DNA of 64,000 bases, from positions 1 through 64,000 of the forward strand of contig NZ_CP051144.1 in the NCBI RefSeq assembly GCF_012317385.1, given 5' to 3'. Both the position numbers and the translations under genes were made by a program. The notes beneath the pieces are model-generated. The model ran no database searches, was not told where the DNA came from, and saw only the letters and a list, made by a program, of their open reading frames with translations. This document shows positions 60,208 through 64,000 of the stretch, one piece after another; within the stretch, counting starts at the first letter, position 1; every line of letters begins with the position of its first letter. This stretch comes from Romboutsia sp. CE17 (GTDB taxonomy: Bacteria > Bacillota > Clostridia > Peptostreptococcales > Peptostreptococcaceae).

Positions 60208-60243
60208 ATAATCAAGAGTGCTTATGTACTCTTGATTATATTC
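60208..60243 (+). terminator. Terminator after helicase gene
   Basis: TAATCAAGAGT and ACTCTTGATTA pair perfectly around a 9-nt loop; a short T-rich stretch follows. Confidence 0.75.
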
Positions 60244-60266
60244 TATGATAAATGGAGGATATAAAT

Positions 60267-60422
60267 ATGACAGAAACTTATAAAATCAGCATAGGAAGAA
60301 AAGATTTATATTCTAAAGACTATAAGGTAGTTGAAAGAACTGACTATGAAAAGAGACACACAGTTAATATAAGTAGAAGCTTAGTAGATATACTTTCTAT
60401 ACTTGTAAAAGAAGATAGATAG
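60267..60422 (+). CDS. Small hypothetical protein (51 aa)
   Basis: 51 residues, basic N terminus then a helical end (TETYKISIGRKDLYSKDYKV... SRSLVDILSILVKEDR). GGAGG lies 7 bp before the ATG. A hairpin GGTTACACAC/GTGTGTAGCC (60433-60461) follows. Its position directly before the recombinase would suit a small recombination directionality factor or regulator, but this is only positional. Confidence 0.6.
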   Translation: MTETYKISIGRKDLYSKDYKVVERTDYEKRHTVNISRSLVDILSILVKEDR

Positions 60423-60508
60423 ATTAAAATATGGTTACACACTTAGTGTTAGTGTGTAGCCTCTAATATAGATTAAAATTAGTATATTTAAACTTTGGAG
60501 GAGCTAGT

Positions 60509-62062
60509 ATGGCAGCGAAGAAAGCAGTAGTATATGCAAGATTTAGTTCAGACAATCAAAGGGATGAGTCAATAGATGCTCAATTAAGAGCAATCAATGA
60601 ATATGCAGATAAGAATAATATAAAGATAGTTAATCAGTTCATAGATAGAGCAAAATCAGCAACATCAGATAAAAGACCGGAGTTTCAAAATATGATTAAA
60701 TTCTGTGAAGCAGATACAACAGGAATATCTATGGTAATAGTTCATAAGCTAGATAGATTTTCTAGAGATAAGTATGATTCAGCTATGTATAAACAGAAAT
60801 TAAAAGTAAAAGGAATAAGAGTTGTAAGTGTATTAGAGAACTTAGATAACTCACCTGAATCTTTAATATTAGAATCGGTTATAGAGGGAATGGCTCAATA
60901 TTATAGTGCAAACTTAGCGAGAGAAGTTGCTAAAGGTCAAAAAGAAAATGCACTTAAAGCACTTCATAATGGAGGGGATGCACCATTAGGTTATGATGTA
61001 GCACATGATAAAACCTATATAGTTAATGAAGAAGAAGCTCAAGCAGTAAAAATTATATTTGATAGATATGTACAAGGATATTCATATAGTAAGATAATAG
61101 ATGAATTAAATAATCTAGGATATAAGACTAAAAGAGGTAATAAGTTCGGCAAGAATAGTTTACATGGAATATTGAATAATGAGAAGTATACAGGAGTATA
61201 TGTATTTAACAAGACCCAGAGAAAAGGTGTAGATGGAAAAAGAAATGGTCATAAGCAAAAGAGTGATGATGAAATAATAAAGGTAGAAGGTGGTATGCCA
61301 GCTATAATTAATAAAGAGATATTTGCACAAGCACAAGAGATGATTCAAAAAAGAAAGAAAACTCCAGGTGCACATAAAGCAACTACAACATATCTATTAA
61401 CAGGACTAATTAGATGTGGGGAATGTGGACATGCAATGCAAGGTAATAAAAGAAAGGACTCTTATGGAAATGATTATATTTCATATAGATGTGGATGTAG
61501 AAAACAAAAGAGGGAATGTAGTAATAGAGAGATAAAAAGAGACTATTTAGAAGAGTTTATATTACAGGAACTTGAAAATAACATATTAAATGATGAAGCT
61601 ATACCAGTTTTAAGTAAGGCATTGAATGAGAAAATGAATGATAAGAATGAAAGTAATGCAGAGTTACTTAAAAATTTAGAACAAAAGTTAGAGAAAGTAA
61701 ATAAAGAGATAAATAATATACTAAATGCTATAATGAATGGTATAGTAAATAACATGTTAAAAGATAAGCTTGATGAGCTGGAACAAGTGAAGCTAAATTT
61801 GGATTTAAAAATGAATGAATTAAAGACAGAAAATAAATCTGTAGATAGTGTAGCTATAACAGAAGAACAAATAAGAGGTATGTTTTCAAGATTTAAAGAT
61901 TTTGTACTAGAGAGAAATATACCAGAATGTAAGAAGTTTATAGGAGACTATATAAAGGAAGTAATCGTATATAAAGACCATGTTGAAGTTGTATTCAATG
62001 TGGTCTTTTCTTTTGTTGAGGATAAAGTAAATTATAATATACAGTGTATTCTACATAGATGA
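60509..62062 (+). CDS. Large serine recombinase (site-specific integrase)
   Basis: 517 residues with the full large-serine-recombinase order. The catalytic resolvase domain (1-150) has AVVYARFSSDNQRDESIDAQ with the nucleophile Ser and KLDRFSRDKYDS. The recombinase domain (about 160-270) includes APLGYDV and GILNNEKYTGVYVFN. A zinc ribbon follows (IRCGECGHAM near 310 and CGCRKQKREC near 335), then a coiled coil (about 385-450). GGAGG precedes the ATG. It lies 1.6 kb from attR and is the only integrase in the island, so it is the likely agent of insertion into ssrA. Confidence 0.95.
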   Translation: MAAKKAVVYARFSSDNQRDESIDAQLRAINEYADKNNIKIVNQFIDRAKSATSDKRPEFQNMIKFCEADTTGISMVIVHKLDRFSRDKYDSAMYKQKLKVKGIRVVSVLENLDNSPESLILESVIEGMAQYYSANLAREVAKGQKENALKALHNGGDAPLGYDVAHDKTYIVNEEEAQAVKIIFDRYVQGYSYSKIIDELNNLGYKTKRGNKFGKNSLHGILNNEKYTGVYVFNKTQRKGVDGKRNGHKQKSDDEIIKVEGGMPAIINKEIFAQAQEMIQKRKKTPGAHKATTTYLLTGLIRCGECGHAMQGNKRKDSYGNDYISYRCGCRKQKRECSNREIKRDYLEEFILQELENNILNDEAIPVLSKALNEKMNDKNESNAELLKNLEQKLEKVNKEINNILNAIMNGIVNNMLKDKLDELEQVKLNLDLKMNELKTENKSVDSVAITEEQIRGMFSRFKDFVLERNIPECKKFIGDYIKEVIVYKDHVEVVFNVVFSFVEDKVNYNIQCILHR

Positions 62063-62118
62063 TAAATATATGGTATAATTATACATATTATAACAAAAAC
62101 GTAAAAAGGAGTATAAAT

Positions 62119-63033
62119 ATGCCATATAGTAATAGCTTAGATAGATTGAAAAATGAGTTGAATGAAATTAATGATGGACTATGTCTATTTTTGAAAACGA
62201 ATACAAATATATATTCATTTAGAAGTGAATTAACAGAAGAACAGCAGATAGAAATATTAAATCCAATAAGTACATGCTTAGATGGAAAAGAATATGCTCA
62301 ATACGATTCATTAGAGAGAAGGGTTAATACAGTATATTACATTATAGATGGTATGGAAGAATTTCATGCATTCAGTAATATTATAGATCTAAATAATCAA
62401 ATAATAAATAATGATGTAGCAATTGCTACAATTAGAACTATTGACACTGAGAAGATAAAAATTATTATATTTAAAAAAGGTGATTTTATATTTTTATATA
62501 GATACAATTCTAGCAAATTATTTAAACAAGGGTGGAAAGCTAGATTTAATAATGAAGAAGCTGTGGTTGAAAAAGAAAATGATAGTATATTAGTATTATC
62601 TAAGGCTATACCTGACATAATATTAGATACTAGAGAAAATTGTTCATTTATACTAAATATAACTCAAGCAGAGTATATTTTAGAAATAGATGAATTATTT
62701 AGGGGGACTATGAATAATGTAGAAACAAACTTAAGAAGGTTTAACCTAATGCAAGAAGATACCATTATAGATTTTTTGAATGAAGTATCTGGAAAGAACA
62801 CTTACATGAGAAAACTTCATAAAATACAAACAACACAATCATATCAATATTTTTATAATAATATTGAAAGAGTTCCAGAAGTTTTAAGACAATATAACTT
62901 AAATGTTAATTTTGATGAGATAAATGGTCAAATTATATTTGATGAAGATACAGATGTAGGAGATGTATTACATTTGTTTGCAGATGATTATGTTAGAAGA
63001 TATATAAGTGAAAGAGATGATGTTATTAAATAG
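62119..63033 (+). CDS. kwaB: KwaB-like DUF4868 protein (Kiwa anti-phage system)
   Basis: 304 residues with the DUF4868 pattern: an N-terminal domain starting SLDRLKNELNEINDG, IKIIIFKKGDFIFLYRY near residue 115, a middle TFxLN-type stretch FILNITQAEYILEIDELF near 180, KLHKIQTTQSYQYF near 235 and the C-terminal LHLFADDYVRRYI. In Kiwa, KwaB acts with the membrane protein KwaA against phages. The start at 62119 has AAGGAG 6 bp upstream. kwaA-like follows after 19 bp. Family assignment is by pattern recognition from memory. Confidence 0.75.
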   Translation: MPYSNSLDRLKNELNEINDGLCLFLKTNTNIYSFRSELTEEQQIEILNPISTCLDGKEYAQYDSLERRVNTVYYIIDGMEEFHAFSNIIDLNNQIINNDVAIATIRTIDTEKIKIIIFKKGDFIFLYRYNSSKLFKQGWKARFNNEEAVVEKENDSILVLSKAIPDIILDTRENCSFILNITQAEYILEIDELFRGTMNNVETNLRRFNLMQEDTIIDFLNEVSGKNTYMRKLHKIQTTQSYQYFYNNIERVPEVLRQYNLNVNFDEINGQIIFDEDTDVGDVLHLFADDYVRRYISERDDVIK

Positions 63034-63052
63034 TTAAAAAGGAGGAAGACAT

Positions 63053-63634
63053 ATGCTTCCGAAGTTAGCTCTGTCCTTAACAGGCTTTTTACCTCTATAT
63101 TTAGTAATGATTTTTATGTATTCATATGTATATTTATGCATAGAACAAAGTAAGAATATTAAAAACTATATACTATGTACAATAACGATTGTATTAATAA
63201 TACAATTTATTTGTATTATAATTGTAAATAAGTATATAAAAAGTAAAGAGTCGTTAAGAATTACTGAAAATGAAATTATATTTAGTAATATTAAAGAAGA
63301 TAAAAAGGCTCATATGGATTATATGATGACATACTTGCTTCCTTTATTAACCTTTGACATAGATAAAGTTGATATTTTTTATATAGTATATACAAATATA
63401 TTTATAATTATATTTGTGTTATTAAATGCAAAATCAGAAAATCTAAATATAAATATTTTATTATGGTTTAAAGGATATTCTGTTTATACAGGAATTAACA
63501 ATGAAGGTGAGGAGAAAGTATTATTAATCAAGAAGAAAAGATTTTATAATATTAGAGCTAAACATGATAAATATAGATTTGTATCTTTTGGAGGTAGCAA
63601 TGATATTTATTTATGTAAAAGATATATAGAATAG
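63053..63634 (+). CDS. kwaA: KwaA-like membrane protein (Kiwa anti-phage system)
   Basis: 193 residues with four probable membrane helices (about 5-30, 37-60, 84-100 and 103-125) and a C-terminal cytosolic tail of about 60 residues. YMMTYLLPLLTFDIDKVD near residue 85 and WFKGYSVYTGINNEGEEKVL near 143 fit the KwaA arrangement. AGGAGG precedes the ATG. It is directly behind the KwaB-like gene; the usual order described for Kiwa is kwaA then kwaB, so the order is reversed here. It ends 26 bp before attR. Confidence 0.7.
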   Translation: MLPKLALSLTGFLPLYLVMIFMYSYVYLCIEQSKNIKNYILCTITIVLIIQFICIIIVNKYIKSKESLRITENEIIFSNIKEDKKAHMDYMMTYLLPLLTFDIDKVDIFYIVYTNIFIIIFVLLNAKSENLNINILLWFKGYSVYTGINNEGEEKVLLIKKKRFYNIRAKHDKYRFVSFGGSNDIYLCKRYIE

Positions 63635-63660
63635 TGTATCGTGGGTATTATTCCTGCGAT

Positions 63661-63679
63661 TCGTCTCCACCATTGAAAT
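63661..63679 (+). repeat. attR of the ssrA island
   Basis: Exact 19-bp copy of the attL sequence, repeating the last 12 nt of ssrA and 7 flanking bases. It marks the right end of the island. Confidence 0.9.
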
Positions 63680-63718
63680 AAAAAAAGGTATTGTTTTTTA
63701 ATCAATACCTTTTTTTAT
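63680..63718 (+). terminator. Probable original ssrA terminator beyond attR
   Basis: AAAAAAGGTATTG and CAATACCTTTTTTT pair around a T-rich loop. In the uninterrupted chromosome this hairpin would follow the ssrA 3' end directly. Confidence 0.85.
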
Positions 63719-64000
63719 TTCAATTACTATAATAAATAATATATATATTATTTTTATTTAAATAAGAAATGGATAATAAAAAATATCGGACTTATTCATA
63801 TAATAGAGCGAAATATTTATAAACAAAACTTTATAATTATTATATAGTGTGGAGAAGATTATTTATATCGAATCAAAGATAAGTATGTACTCTTATCAAT
63901 ATAATAATTACTTCCGATTAAAAAGGAAATAAGCTGCACTTTCGGAAAACGTTAACTTAAACTACTATAAAGATATAGAAAGCAATAGGGGGGATAAAAT
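63719..64000 (+). promoter_or_regulatory. Chromosomal gap right of the island with start signals at the window edge
   Basis: No gene fits in the 282 bp. GGAAAACGTTAACT at about 63944-63957 resembles a CcpA cre site with two mismatches. GGGGGG at 63989-63994 followed by ATAAAAT at the very end looks like the ribosome binding site of a gene that starts at or just past the window edge. Confidence 0.4.

Larger units (their letters stand above)
43340..63679. mobile_element. Genomic island in ssrA (about 20.3 kb)
   Basis: Bounded by the direct 19-bp repeat. The only integrase candidate is the large serine recombinase at 60509-62062. Cargo from left to right: IS30-family element, uppP, BceRS/BceAB cassette, IS982-family element, a run of small phage-type genes with two decayed ones, a GTPase, DUF927-type helicase, serine recombinase, Kiwa pair. 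There are no virion or conjugation genes, so it is best described as a satellite-like island that is either helper-dependent or no longer self-transferable. Confidence 0.85.

Overview
The window reads as chromosome from a low-GC, anaerobic Gram-positive of the Clostridia, most likely a member of the Peptostreptococcaceae (the Clostridioides / Romboutsia / Paraclostridium neighbourhood). Support comes from the strong A/T codon bias, the core order rpoN-cggR-gapA-pgk-tpiA-gpmI-eno followed further on by secG-rnr-smpB-ssrA, the xanthine dehydrogenase-type gene beside rpoN, and purine-rich AGGAGG/GGGGG ribosome binding sites. No species is claimed.

Layout. 1-2.6 kb: 3' part of a molybdenum hydroxylase and a RidA deaminase. 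2.7-11.7 kb: sigma-54, then the glycolytic block cggR-gapA-pgk-tpiA-gpmI-eno1, with a well-formed CggR operator. 11.7-30.2 kb: a sugar-diacid catabolic cluster (LysR regulator, LarA-like protein, GntP permease, glycerate kinase, CdaR regulator, galactarate dehydratase, glucarate dehydratase, DapA-family aldolase/dehydratase, tartronate semialdehyde reductase), enclosed between two nearly identical direct copies of a pyk-eno pair. The window therefore has three enolases and two pyruvate kinases. The cluster encodes a full route from galactarate or glucarate to 2-phosphoglycerate and pyruvate. 30.6-39 kb: miscellaneous genes (YitT/YczE-like membrane protein, Fur-box-preceded heme oxygenase, transporter plus M20 amidohydrolase, MacB-like ABC exporter, secG, AEC permease). 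39.4-43.35 kb: rnr, a DUF2500 protein, smpB and ssrA (tmRNA).

43.34-63.68 kb is a roughly 20.3-kb genomic island in the 3' end of ssrA, bounded by a 19-bp direct repeat (attL/attR). Its left part carries a bacitracin/peptide-antibiotic detoxification cassette (uppP, a BceRS-like two-component system and a BceAB-like ABC transporter) between an IS30-family and an IS982-family element. uppP and the ABC genes share a near-identical upstream region with a TTACA-N4-TGTAA BceR-type box. The right part is a phage-satellite-like module (DUF960, Mor-like HTH, DUF927-type helicase, many small proteins, decayed genes, a GTPase with a DUF697-like membrane tail) ending in a large serine recombinase and a two-gene Kiwa-type anti-phage system (kwaB then kwaA) directly against attR. 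No capsid, terminase, portal or conjugation genes are visible.

The most notable observations are the Kiwa pair in the ssrA island, the shared BceR regulon, the pyk-eno duplication around the sugar-diacid cluster with evidence of gene conversion, a candidate CdaR box at three promoters, leader hairpins on the two pyk copies conserved in shape but not in sequence, and a pair of related long hairpins downstream of secG and rnr.
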